Assembly (NCBI RefSeq): GCF_003867015.1
Contig: NZ_CP032548.1
Coordinates: 1 to 64,000 of the forward strand
Direction of reading: 5' to 3'
DNA: 64,000 nt
Origin: Tenacibaculum singaporense
GTDB taxonomy: Bacteria; Bacteroidota; Bacteroidia; Flavobacteriales; Flavobacteriaceae
The notes under the pieces are model-generated. The model saw nothing but the letters and a program-made list of their open reading frames with translations, had not been told where the DNA came from and did no database searches. Positions 47,945-56,373 of the stretch are shown piece after piece; the stretch's first letter is position 1, and every line of letters starts with the position of its first letter. A program made the position numbers and the translations under genes.

Positions 47945-49780
47945 TTATAACTTTAATTTAAATACAACTTTTGTTCCTGAAGGATTCCCCTCTTTGTCAT
48001 GCAAATCTTCTATAGTAAAAGATTTTTCCTCTCCTTTATTTCTTATCTGTAGTCTTTCAATAAAAATATCGGTAGCGTGTAAATCTTTCGCTATTTTTTC
48101 TTGACTCTTTTTTTGCTTTCTTCCTACTCCATTATCTTCAATTTCAAAAAACAATTCTTCACCTGTTTTTCGAATATTTAAGTTCAATATCCCTCCTGAT
48201 TTCTTTTCTTTTAAACCATATTCAATAGCATTTTCAACAAAAGGTTGCAATAGCATTGGAGGTACTTTTACTTGTTTTGTATTACAGTTTTCAGAAATAT
48301 GTATGTGATAACTAAAACTATTATTGAAACGTAATTGCTGTGTATCTATATAGTTAGAAATCATAGCTAACTCCTCTTCTAGGCTAATTTCTTCTTTCCG
48401 AACATAATCAAAATTTTGTCGAATGAGTTTTGAGAATTTAGCTATATAGTTTGAAGATTTTACAGGGTTTCCTTCTAAAGTAATGTTTTGAATCGCCGCT
48501 AAGGTGTTGAATATAAAATGTGGATTCATTTGAGCTCTCAGCAAACGTTGTTCTAATTTAGATGCTTTGTTTGCAGCTCTTAACTTGTTATTATATCCTA
48601 TAAACAGGGCTATAATTAGAATAAGTACTAACGATACAATTACACTAATTCCTAACCACCAATTTTGTTTGTTTATTTCTTTTTGATGGGTTAATGCTAT
48701 TTCTTTTTCTTTAACCTTATAGTTTACATTGGCAAAATAAAGAAGTTTTTGATTTTGCTTTTTACTCTTTACCACCTCTATACTATCTCGTATTATTTGA
48801 TGGTTCAATGCCTTTTGATACTGCTTTTTAAGAATTGCTATTGATATTAGCTTATCTCGTATTTCTACTTCTTCTGAAAGGTTATTTTTACTCTTGTAGA
48901 TTGACATCGCTCTGTTGTAATTTACCGCTGCCGAATCTAGCTTATTGGTTACTAAAAAAAGAGTTCCTAAACCTTTGTATGGAGCTCCGTTAATTGTTTT
49001 AATTTTTTGGTTAAGCTTTACTGCTCCTCGTAAAAACTTCTCCGATTCGTCAAAACGTTTTGCTTCCAAATACGTGTACCCAATATTATTAAGAACACTA
49101 ACAATCGTCTTGGGATCTTTCGCTGACTCACCCAAAGCCAATGCCTCCGAAAACTGTTTTAGTGCTTTGTTATATTGTTTTAACTTCAAATACACTCCTG
49201 CAATATTACTTTTAATTGCTATAATTGAATTAGGATCGTTTGGGTCAGTAAACAACTCTTCACATCTTTTTATGTACAATAATGCTTTTTCATAGTCTTT
49301 TAAAATAAAGTGAAGGTTGAATAGTTGATTATTTGCCTTAGCCTGCAATCTGGTATTTTCTATTTTCTCACCTGTTTCTAAAGCTTCCAACGCATACTTT
49401 TGAGCATCTTCTAACTCATTTAGCTTCATACAGGTGGCGCTTAATGTTATTAAGCTTCTACCTTTATTATAATCGTCTTTTAATTTTGTGAATAACCTAT
49501 ACGTTTCTAAATGAATGTTTTTTGCCTCTATTAACTTATCGTTTAGGTAAAATAGTTCTCCTTTACTAAACAACAGTAAAGCCCTGTTTTTAGAATTTTG
49601 TTTCTTTTCTAGTAAACTATCTATTTTTCTTAGCCCTTCTTTTGGTTTTTGCTGAGAAATACTATCGATAGAGAGTAAATATTCTTGTAAGTTTTTGTCT
49701 ACATTATTTCTCGTACATGCTGTAAAAACAACGCAGATAAAGGCAATATGTAAAAAGTATTTTTTCTTAAGCAAAAGCAT
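47945..49780 (-). CDS. LytS-type sensor histidine kinase with TPR sensor
   Basis: 611 residues. N-terminal lipobox-like signal (ICVVFTACT), a chain of TPR repeats (about 60-340; e.g. AGVYLKLKQYNKALKQFSEA), one transmembrane helix (WWLGISVIVSLVLILIIALF), then a His_kinase domain with phospho-acceptor His in LRAQMNPHFIFNTLAAIQNI and an HATPase domain (NAIEYGLKEKKSG, EIEDNGVGRK). Partner of the response regulator that follows. The periplasmic TPR domain is the probable sensor. Confidence 0.92.
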   Translation of the reverse strand: MLLLKKKYFLHIAFICVVFTACTRNNVDKNLQEYLLSIDSISQQKPKEGLRKIDSLLEKKQNSKNRALLLFSKGELFYLNDKLIEAKNIHLETYRLFTKLKDDYNKGRSLITLSATCMKLNELEDAQKYALEALETGEKIENTRLQAKANNQLFNLHFILKDYEKALLYIKRCEELFTDPNDPNSIIAIKSNIAGVYLKLKQYNKALKQFSEALALGESAKDPKTIVSVLNNIGYTYLEAKRFDESEKFLRGAVKLNQKIKTINGAPYKGLGTLFLVTNKLDSAAVNYNRAMSIYKSKNNLSEEVEIRDKLISIAILKKQYQKALNHQIIRDSIEVVKSKKQNQKLLYFANVNYKVKEKEIALTHQKEINKQNWWLGISVIVSLVLILIIALFIGYNNKLRAANKASKLEQRLLRAQMNPHFIFNTLAAIQNITLEGNPVKSSNYIAKFSKLIRQNFDYVRKEEISLEEELAMISNYIDTQQLRFNNSFSYHIHISENCNTKQVKVPPMLLQPFVENAIEYGLKEKKSGGILNLNIRKTGEELFFEIEDNGVGRKQKKSQEKIAKDLHATDIFIERLQIRNKGEEKSFTIEDLHDKEGNPSGTKVVFKLKL

Positions 49781-49946
49781 TTTTCGTAATTAATTAGCCA
49801 ACTAAAATAATTATATATTTTCATTTCACCTCCTTATCCATCACTTTAACAAAACGTTTATAAAATAATAGTATGCGATTATAAAACACCCAAAAATGAA
49901 AACGCAATTTCTATGATATTTGACTAAAAAAATTAAATAATTAATA

Positions 49947-50399
49947 ATGAGTACAGTTGAAACTATAGAAGAAGTTATTAAAACAGGATCTTGTGATTTA
50001 ACAAGTTTTGAAAAGATTGAAGAGATTTCTAAACCTAAAGTTAGTATTGATGGAGCTTATCTTTTAATTTATAATTGGCCAGACGATCCTAGTGGTGCTA
50101 ACACTACCATTCACGTTGATCTTACCTATTTATTTATTCATAACGACCAAGAATACAAAGCTATTACAAGAACTAAATTTTATGATTTTGATGTTGCTAA
50201 GTTTGAAAACTTACCTAAAAAATACTTTATAACCGAATATCATAAATTGGTAGAGCACGCATTGATATTATCTAAACAAAAAATAGAAGAAAAATTTGAA
50301 GAACCTTTAAACTCTATTATTCCGTTTAGTTTTAGCCGAGAAGATTCCATTTTATTGGCTATAAATGCAGGCTATTCTAGACAGATAGATTACGTATAA
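49947..50399 (+). CDS. Conserved protein of unknown function
   Basis: 150 residues, soluble, with no signal peptide or recognised domain (LLIYNWPDDPSGANTTIHVD, KKYFITEYHKLVEHA). Divergent from the kinase operon. No clear function. Confidence 0.55.
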   Translation: MSTVETIEEVIKTGSCDLTSFEKIEEISKPKVSIDGAYLLIYNWPDDPSGANTTIHVDLTYLFIHNDQEYKAITRTKFYDFDVAKFENLPKKYFITEYHKLVEHALILSKQKIEEKFEEPLNSIIPFSFSREDSILLAINAGYSRQIDYV

Positions 50400-50438
50400 A
50401 CACCTCAATTTAGGTGTTGATGATTCCCCTAACTCTCT

Positions 50439-50475
50439 CAGTTATCAATGTGCATTCATTGGTAACTGATTTTTT
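50439..50475. terminator. Bidirectional terminator
   Basis: CAGTTATCAATG / CATTGGTAACTG (one G-T) with a 6-nt loop, followed by a T7 run on the plus strand. A smaller AACACCT / AGGTGTT hairpin precedes it at about 50399-50419. It serves the hypothetical gene and possibly the convergent lipoprotein gene. Confidence 0.7.
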
Positions 50476-51329
50476 TAATCCTTTAATACAAACTCATACA
50501 GTTTACTGCTTCCTATTTTATCAGCTTCATCTGTTATATAAAGGGTTCTTTCATCTTTAAACGTAACACCTTCTTTTTGAGAAATATGATTGAATGTATG
50601 TTCTTTTACATCTCCACTAAAAAAATCGTCTCCGCTAAAATTAGTAAATACTAATACCGATTGATGTGTTAACAAAACCACTTTTTGTTTATCTGGCGAT
50701 ATCGTTGCTGCTGTAATTGCACAATGTACATCATCACAGTTTGCATACTCAGCTATATACTGAGCTGTATACTCACCTTTTGTTGCTGGAACTTTGTATA
50801 GCATTGTTTTACCGTACTTGTTTTTGACTCTACTTTTTGTAAAAATGTAAAGAAATCCATCTTTATAAATTAAAGATTCTGCATCAAAAAAACGGTCTTT
50901 CTTTTTGGGCGGAAATTTGGTTTGATTAGGGTATGAAAACTTTATTTTCTCCACCTCTATATTCTCTCCTTTTAGCAGTTCTTCTTCCTTAATTTTTAGA
51001 ATTACTAAGTTCTTTCTTTTGTTATTATTGTTACCAAAATCGGCGATGTATATGTTTCCTTCGTTATCAGAAGTTATGTCTTCCCAATCGTGATTCTTTA
51101 CTACTAATACTCTTTTTTGTAAAATTTTTCCTTGCGTACTAACTTTAAATAATTTAGCTGCATTACCACTATCGTTATGCATCCATAGTATATTTAAGTC
51201 ATTGCTTTTCTCTACTCCAGAAACTTCTTTTAAATCTCCTGACAGGTACGACACTAACTTCAATTGTCCATAATTGGTACAACTAGTAATTAATAAAATG
51301 GTTAATAATAAGAGAACTAGCTTTTTCAT
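50475..51329 (-). CDS. Beta-propeller-like lipoprotein
   Basis: 284 residues. SPII signal with lipobox LITSC. Repeated blade-like strands (NILWMHNDSGNAAKLFKV, GNIYIADFGNNNNKRKNL, GFLYIFTKSRVKNKYG, RTLYITDEAD) suggest a small beta-propeller. No catalytic site recognised. Likely outer-membrane or periplasmic. Confidence 0.65.
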   Translation of the reverse strand: MKKLVLLLLTILLITSCTNYGQLKLVSYLSGDLKEVSGVEKSNDLNILWMHNDSGNAAKLFKVSTQGKILQKRVLVVKNHDWEDITSDNEGNIYIADFGNNNNKRKNLVILKIKEEELLKGENIEVEKIKFSYPNQTKFPPKKKDRFFDAESLIYKDGFLYIFTKSRVKNKYGKTMLYKVPATKGEYTAQYIAEYANCDDVHCAITAATISPDKQKVVLLTHQSVLVFTNFSGDDFFSGDVKEHTFNHISQKEGVTFKDERTLYITDEADKIGSSKLYEFVLKD

Positions 51330-51407
51330 ATTGGAGTATTTATATTAACAAAGATAGCTCTAAATACAATAAATAAGTAAACGATCTGCCTTGCTATATA
51401 ACAGCAT

Positions 51408-51437
51408 AAAAAAGGAGTAGAAACCTACTCCTTTTTT
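51408..51437 (-). terminator. Terminator of the lipoprotein operon
   Basis: AAAAAAGGAGTAG / CTACTCCTTTTTT, 13-bp stem with AAAC loop, 4 nt past the stop of the last lipoprotein gene. Confidence 0.8.
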
Positions 51438-51441
51438 GTGC

Positions 51442-51864
51442 TTAATCAACTATTGGTCTTTTATCTTCTTTTAAATAGGCATCAATAACAATTGAATCCC
51501 CTCTTTTAACAAAAAACTTATCAACTTTTACTGTATGCCTTCTTATATATGAAATTTCTACATCAAAATAGTTATCTGTATTAGGTGTAACAACTAAAGG
51601 TTTAACTTTGTTTTTTTTATCAAAATCCATAAAAAAAACCACATTATTTACATATACTATCCCTGCTAACTTTTTTTTCATCTCAAAATCATAAGCATTG
51701 ATAACAATACTTGAAAAATCAGCTTGCTTAGATTTGAATTTTTCTAATTTATATGTTTTATCTACTATATCATTACGAACTGATTTACATGAAATCATAC
51801 TACTAACTAATAATAATAAACTAACACTTAGTACTTTTAGCACCACTTTTATTGAATCTTTCAT
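51442..51864 (-). CDS. Small lipoprotein, paralogue 3 of the lipoprotein operon
   Basis: 140 residues. Lipobox-type signal (LLLVSSMISC). The mature part ends GDSIVIDAYLKEDKRPIVD, closely similar to the two paralogues at 52412 and 52821. Probably carboxypeptidase-regulatory-like beta-sandwich: 'NAYDFEMKKKLAGIVYVNNV', a short secondary-structure pattern. Function unknown. Last gene of the operon. Confidence 0.65.
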   Translation of the reverse strand: MKDSIKVVLKVLSVSLLLLVSSMISCKSVRNDIVDKTYKLEKFKSKQADFSSIVINAYDFEMKKKLAGIVYVNNVVFFMDFDKKNKVKPLVVTPNTDNYFDVEISYIRRHTVKVDKFFVKRGDSIVIDAYLKEDKRPIVD

Positions 51865-51868
51865 TTTT

Positions 51869-52390
51869 TTACTCTATCCAAACCGAATTAGCACAAATAG
51901 TTTCCCATTCTCCATTTACTTTTTGTAGTAATTTAAACTCTCCTCCATATGTTTGAGTGGAATAATAGATAGCCATAGTATTATTTCTAAATAAAATAGG
52001 CATGGAAATAAATGAGGTTACAAGTCGCTCCTTCTTCTTTGTTGTTTTCTCTTTAAGATTAGGAAATAATTTATCTATTCTCTGAACAGAAACACTTTTG
52101 ACTTTTTGTTTTAAAAAAGCCACTTCTTCTTTAGGTATTTTAACTGGAGAGTCAACACCATTGCTACATAAGTAAAATTCTAAATATTTATTTTCTATGT
52201 ACGATTCTATAGGTATATTTCCTTCTTCTATAATTGTCTTATAATAAATATTTCCTCTTGATTCTTTTAAGACAGAACTCAGAACTTCATATTCAGTATT
52301 CATATTGTCAACTACTTCTCTGTAAGAAGAGCAACTACTCATAAAAATTACAATAATTATTATTTTAAAGACACTTGGTACTTTTCGCAT
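51869..52390 (-). CDS. Lipoprotein of unknown function
   Basis: 173 residues from ATG 52390 (MRKVPSVFKI); an earlier TTG at 52402 is less likely. Lipobox VIFMSSCSS. No recognised domain and not obviously related to the other small lipoproteins. Spaced 4 nt from the next gene and about 21 nt from the previous one, so in the operon. Confidence 0.6.
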   Translation of the reverse strand: MRKVPSVFKIIIIVIFMSSCSSYREVVDNMNTEYEVLSSVLKESRGNIYYKTIIEEGNIPIESYIENKYLEFYLCSNGVDSPVKIPKEEVAFLKQKVKSVSVQRIDKLFPNLKEKTTKKKERLVTSFISMPILFRNNTMAIYYSTQTYGGEFKLLQKVNGEWETICANSVWIE

Positions 52391-52411
52391 TATTATTAAC
52401 AAGTTATATTC

Positions 52412-52801
52412 TTAATCTATTATGTCATCATTTTTTAAATACGCCTTAATTATAATTGAATCTTTTTTCACAACTTTTAATTTATTTATTCTATTGCTTT
52501 TACTACCAACAAAATGAAATGAAATGTCAAATTCATTCTCTGGCTTTACATCAAGTACTATTGAAGAAAAGTTGTTATTCTCATATTTAAAATCAACATA
52601 CACATTGTTTATCTCCGCAAAACCTCCAATCTTTTCTTTAGAATTATAATCATAAGCTTGTAAAGTTAACGTAGTACTCATATTAGATTTTAATCTTTTT
52701 ATACTGAAGAGTTCATCATTAACTAAAACATTTTTTGAGGCCTTACAACAATAAAAGCTTAGTAATAAGCTAACACTTAGTGCTTTTAATATGTTTTTCA
52801 T
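52412..52801 (-). CDS. Small lipoprotein, paralogue 2 of the lipoprotein operon
   Basis: 129 residues. Signal MKNILKALSVSLLLSFYCC with a lipobox-like Cys. The mature part, with LTLQAYDYNSKEKIGGFAEI and a KKDSIIIKAYLKNDDIID end, is paralogous to its neighbours. Function unknown. Confidence 0.65.
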   Translation of the reverse strand: MKNILKALSVSLLLSFYCCKASKNVLVNDELFSIKRLKSNMSTTLTLQAYDYNSKEKIGGFAEINNVYVDFKYENNNFSSIVLDVKPENEFDISFHFVGSKSNRINKLKVVKKDSIIIKAYLKNDDIID

Positions 52802-52820
52802 TTTCTATAAACATCATAAA

Positions 52821-53207
52821 TTAATCTACAATATTTTCGTCTGGTAAGTGAGCTTTGACGACTATAGAATCTTTTTCTTTAATAAGAAGTTTTATATCTA
52901 TGCTTTGCTTACTTGGATAAAGTATTGACAAGTTATGTTTTCCTAACCCCAAACTAAATACTGTACCTTCTAGATATACATTATTAATTACTTTGGTTGA
53001 TGGTAATAACAGTTCTTTTTTAATATTATCATAAGTTTTTACTGTTACTCCAGTAAAAAGACCTTTAGATTTATATCTTTCTATTTTATAGTTTTTATTG
53101 TTTGTATTATATTCTTTAGATGTTTTACATGATGTTATACAACAATAAAAGGTAAGTAGCAAACTAACACTTAGTGCTTTTTGCATTACTATTTGCAAGT
53201 CTTTCAT
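52821..53207 (-). CDS. Small lipoprotein, paralogue 1 of the lipoprotein operon
   Basis: 128 residues; a start at 53186 (MQKALSV) is also possible. Lipobox-like Cys in YCCITSC. Ends KEKDSIVVKAHLPDENIVD like its paralogues. The gene start overlaps the end of the HExxH lipoprotein gene by 44 nt, so translation is probably coupled. Function unknown. Confidence 0.6.
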   Translation of the reverse strand: MKDLQIVMQKALSVSLLLTFYCCITSCKTSKEYNTNNKNYKIERYKSKGLFTGVTVKTYDNIKKELLLPSTKVINNVYLEGTVFSLGLGKHNLSILYPSKQSIDIKLLIKEKDSIVVKAHLPDENIVD

Positions 53208-54702
53208 TTTTTATGATTTTTTCAATTTTTGTTTTATCTGAATTACTTAAACTTTGGTAGGCACTAGACGACTCTAAACCAGCCCAAGATAAGGCTTTAT
53301 AATAATCCATAGGTTGTTGATGGTTATCATACGACGAAAGAGAATAAGCTAAAGCTTCCACATATTGACTTATAAATTTGTGCTCTGTTAAATTTCCTGC
53401 ATTTGTTGGATTTGATTTAGTGTAAAAGTTTTGATATTTTTTTAAAACAGTTGTCATTATAGACCCTGGGTTTTCCCTCACAACGTAATGAATATATGCG
53501 TGGAAACTTTCGTGTATAACAGTTTTGGCTATAAATAACTTTGTGGCATCTTTTACTAAGTCGGTATCTAACGTAATATCAAAACCATTGGTGTTGCCAC
53601 TTACACCAGAACCTAGTGTGTTTAATTGCCCTATATTAAAAGTTAAGTTATAAGTTTGAGAATGGTCAAACAAATCTAACACCATTTGCGACAAATGCCC
53701 CATACCTTCTAAATCAGGCACCAAAGCACCTTTCATATCTTTTTCTTGTAAGGCTTTTATAATAGCACTTACGCAAGGGTTGTTGGTGTTGTCTATAATA
53801 GCGTCATCTATAGGAACACATTCTCCATCGTAGGTTACATCATCATACCCTGGTCCACAATCCATAAGTATTTGTTGTCTCATGTATTCTGATTTGTAAA
53901 CAGAGTCTCCTGTATCGGGAGTATCACAAGAAAAACTTGTATAGGTATATGTTTGTGTTATCGAGCCTAAATATACTGATTTATAAGGTACATCTGCTAC
54001 CGTCATACTTCCCTCTATAACATTACCGCTTGAATCCACCCTATAAGATGCTTTGTAATAGTCTTTATAATGGTGTGTCGTTTCATGAATGTACAAGATT
54101 GAAGGAACTTCAGTACAGGGTTCTACTCTTGCTTGGAAACTCCCTTCTTCTTTGGCTTTTTGTAAGGTATTTCTTTTTACAGGCAGGTAATTCTCTTGGC
54201 TTGCTTTGATTAAATATCCTTCTATAAAAGCTTCTGAGTTTTCTAACTTTCCCTTTTCATTAAAATACCTAAACGAACCTGAAAAAGCTCCTAAATTAAT
54301 AAAGTCTTCGGGAAACTTTGTTAAACTATAATCGTATGCCCTAACCTCTATATACTTTATTACAATTGTATTGTTTTCTTTATAGGCTACTACATAAAAA
54401 ATTGGACTACTAAAATTTTCAGAAGTGTTATTTAAAGGAGCAATTAGTGCTGTTTTAAATTCATAAAACTCTATATCGTTACTTTTAATAATGTTGTAGT
54501 TATTCCAATCTACTGTTAAGTTATCTTTCGTATAAGGTAAGTCTATTAAATCAGTATTTACCTTGCTTTTGACTTTGCTTATAAAGCTGTTTTGCGTTTC
54601 TAACAAAGACTCATTTTCACAATTCCATAACAACAGCGAAACCCCGAACAGGAAAACGCCTAGTTTTAAAAGATTAGCGATTTGTTTCTTTCTTTTTTTC
54701 AT
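53164..54702 (-). CDS. HExxH metalloprotease-like lipoprotein
   Basis: 512 residues. Signal with Cys near 28 in GVSLLLWNCE. The C-terminal half has HESFHAYIH (HExxH, about residues 395-399) in FIAKTVIHESFHAYIH, a zinc-protease-type motif. The N-terminal half has no recognised domain, but HETTHHYKDYYK lies near residue 210. A third zinc ligand is not evident, so activity is inferred. First gene of the lipoprotein operon. Confidence 0.65.
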   Translation of the reverse strand: MKKRKKQIANLLKLGVFLFGVSLLLWNCENESLLETQNSFISKVKSKVNTDLIDLPYTKDNLTVDWNNYNIIKSNDIEFYEFKTALIAPLNNTSENFSSPIFYVVAYKENNTIVIKYIEVRAYDYSLTKFPEDFINLGAFSGSFRYFNEKGKLENSEAFIEGYLIKASQENYLPVKRNTLQKAKEEGSFQARVEPCTEVPSILYIHETTHHYKDYYKASYRVDSSGNVIEGSMTVADVPYKSVYLGSITQTYTYTSFSCDTPDTGDSVYKSEYMRQQILMDCGPGYDDVTYDGECVPIDDAIIDNTNNPCVSAIIKALQEKDMKGALVPDLEGMGHLSQMVLDLFDHSQTYNLTFNIGQLNTLGSGVSGNTNGFDITLDTDLVKDATKLFIAKTVIHESFHAYIHYVVRENPGSIMTTVLKKYQNFYTKSNPTNAGNLTEHKFISQYVEALAYSLSSYDNHQQPMDYYKALSWAGLESSSAYQSLSNSDKTKIEKIIKNERLANSNAKSTKC

Positions 54703-54900
54703 ACTATTTATAGTTTTAAAATTAGTTACAATTTTTTATTCAAAAGTAGTTGTTCATGGTTTTTTGCACAATAAGGGTTTCCCCTAATTGTTTTAGCTTC
54801 TTCTCAGGGATAACCCTGAATTTCTTTTAACACCTCAACATAAAAGCCTAATAATCTACCACTTGACTCCAAAGTAAAGCATAAAAAATTAGAAACAGGT

Positions 54901-54935
54901 AAGTCAGTGACCTACTTTTAGTAAGTCACTGACTT
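54901..54935. other. Inverted repeat in the long intergenic region
   Basis: AAGTCAGTGAC / GTCACTGACTT, 11-bp perfect stem, 13-nt loop, followed by a partial repeat ACTTTTAGTA. It lies upstream of the minus-strand lipoprotein operon. Unassigned. Confidence 0.45.
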
Positions 54936-55009
54936 ACTTTTAGTACGTCAATTGTACGGTTATCTGTATTTTAACTATCAAAAAAAGGCTTTTTATACAT
55001 TTTTTCATA

Positions 55010-55214
55010 GAAACCATCAGCGAAGCTCGCTGAGCGTTCCTCAACACAACGAAACCATCAACGAAACTCGCTGAACGTTCCTCAACACAATGAAACCATC
55101 AGCGAAGTTCGCTGAACAATCCTCAACACAACGAAACCATCAGCGAAGCTCGCTGAACAATCCTCAACGCAACGAAACCATCAGCGAAGCTCGCTGAACG
55201 TTCCTTTAAATAAC
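55010..55214. repeat. Five 41-bp tandem repeats
   Basis: Five copies of a 41-bp unit beginning gaaaccatca and containing an AGCGA-AGCT-CGCT palindrome core, with a few substitutions per copy; the last copy diverges at its end. No spacers, so not a CRISPR. It fills the middle of the 668-bp gap between the lipoprotein operon and the DUF6261 gene; the remainder of that gap shows no gene. Confidence 0.9.
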
Positions 55215-55370
55215 AAAATTCTCCACAAGTATCTTCACAACCTACTTAGTAGGCAAACTTTAACAATTGTTAACTTTTTTAAAAAGTTTTATACTCTTAA
55301 ATTGCTAATGCTATGAAAGTTACCAAATCACTTTCTACAAATATTTAATATTAATTTAAAAAATTAGCTT

Positions 55371-56096
55371 ATGAACAGTCCGTATTTAAACCGGTATCGT
55401 AACGGTGAATATCTACAATACATGAAAGATATTCTACAACTTGTAAACTTACAAGACGTTGATGCGTTAGCATTGACAAACCCCACTAACGAATTAACAA
55501 CCATTGTTAATCGTATTGATTCTTTATATCAACAAGTACAAGGAAGCAGCTTAACACAAGAAATAATAGCTCTTGACACTAGAAGAGATAAAGCTATTAC
55601 AGGAATTAGAACACTTGTGAGTGCTTATACTAATCATTTTAACGAAGCTACAATAAGTGCCGCCAAAGCACTACTTGCTACAATAAATACTTATGGCACT
55701 GATATAGCTCGTAAAAGTTACCAAGAACAAACCGCTATTTTAGATAGTATTAGTAAAGATTTTGAAACTGAACCTGAGCTTATTCAGGCTATTTCTTTGC
55801 TTGATATAGCTACTTGGGTTGCTGAATTAAAAAATGCCAATACAGAGTTTTCTGCCAAGTATATTGAGCGTGTAGGTGAAACAGCGGCTTCACCAGAAAA
55901 CAATATTCAAGAGTTGCGTACTGAAGCTTCGCTTACTTACAGAAAACTTGTATTACATATTGAAGCGCATGCAACACTTTCAGAAAATGAAGCCTACCCA
56001 ACCTTACTTAATGAGATTGATGTGTTGGCTAAGCAATATAATTTGGTAGTAGATAACAGGTCTAAGTCTAGTACTCCTGCTACTGAAGAAGCATAA
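55371..56096 (+). CDS. DUF6261 family protein
   Basis: 241 residues, soluble and helical, with the early RNGEYLQYM pattern of the family and no signal peptide. The function of DUF6261 is not known. Preceded by AT-rich DNA without a clear promoter match. Confidence 0.7.
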   Translation: MNSPYLNRYRNGEYLQYMKDILQLVNLQDVDALALTNPTNELTTIVNRIDSLYQQVQGSSLTQEIIALDTRRDKAITGIRTLVSAYTNHFNEATISAAKALLATINTYGTDIARKSYQEQTAILDSISKDFETEPELIQAISLLDIATWVAELKNANTEFSAKYIERVGETAASPENNIQELRTEASLTYRKLVLHIEAHATLSENEAYPTLLNEIDVLAKQYNLVVDNRSKSSTPATEEA

Positions 56097-56132
56097 CATT
56101 AGTTGATTTTGTATTTCTTTTATAGCATACAA

Positions 56133-56163
56133 AAAAGGCTCCTGAATAACTCAGGAGCCTTTT
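56133..56163 (+). terminator. Rho-independent terminator
   Basis: AAAAGGCTCCTGA / TCAGGAGCCTTTT, 13-bp perfect stem, 5-nt loop, 36 nt past the stop of the DUF6261 gene. Confidence 0.85.
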
Positions 56164-56217
56164 AATGTATCGGTAATTCTATGTAAACGTTGTACATTTT
56201 GAGTAAAATTTGTCAAT

Positions 56218-56324
56218 TCGAGTGAATTTTGCGGGTAAAAACCCGTAAAATTAGTATCGAGAATAAAATTTTACAACTTAGATTGTTGTTCTCGATACGA
56301 TTTTCTATCGAAAATCACTCGAAC
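56218..56324. repeat. Nested palindromic element (REP/MITE-like)
   Basis: Outer arms TTCGAGTGA / TCACTCGAA (56218-56226, 56316-56324) enclose three hairpins: ATTTTGCGGGT/ACCCGTAAAAT, TATCGAGAA/TTCTCGATA and GATTTTC/GAAAATC. Such compact, multi-stem elements are often dispersed repeats in flavobacteria; no second copy is in this window. Confidence 0.6.
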
Positions 56325-56373
56325 AGACATTCTTTCGGCTAAAAACTTCAAAAATGCACAACAGGTTATGTAA

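Noticed and set aside
55010..55214. Possible CRISPR array
   Set aside because: The 41-bp units are directly adjacent with no variable spacers and no cas genes nearby.
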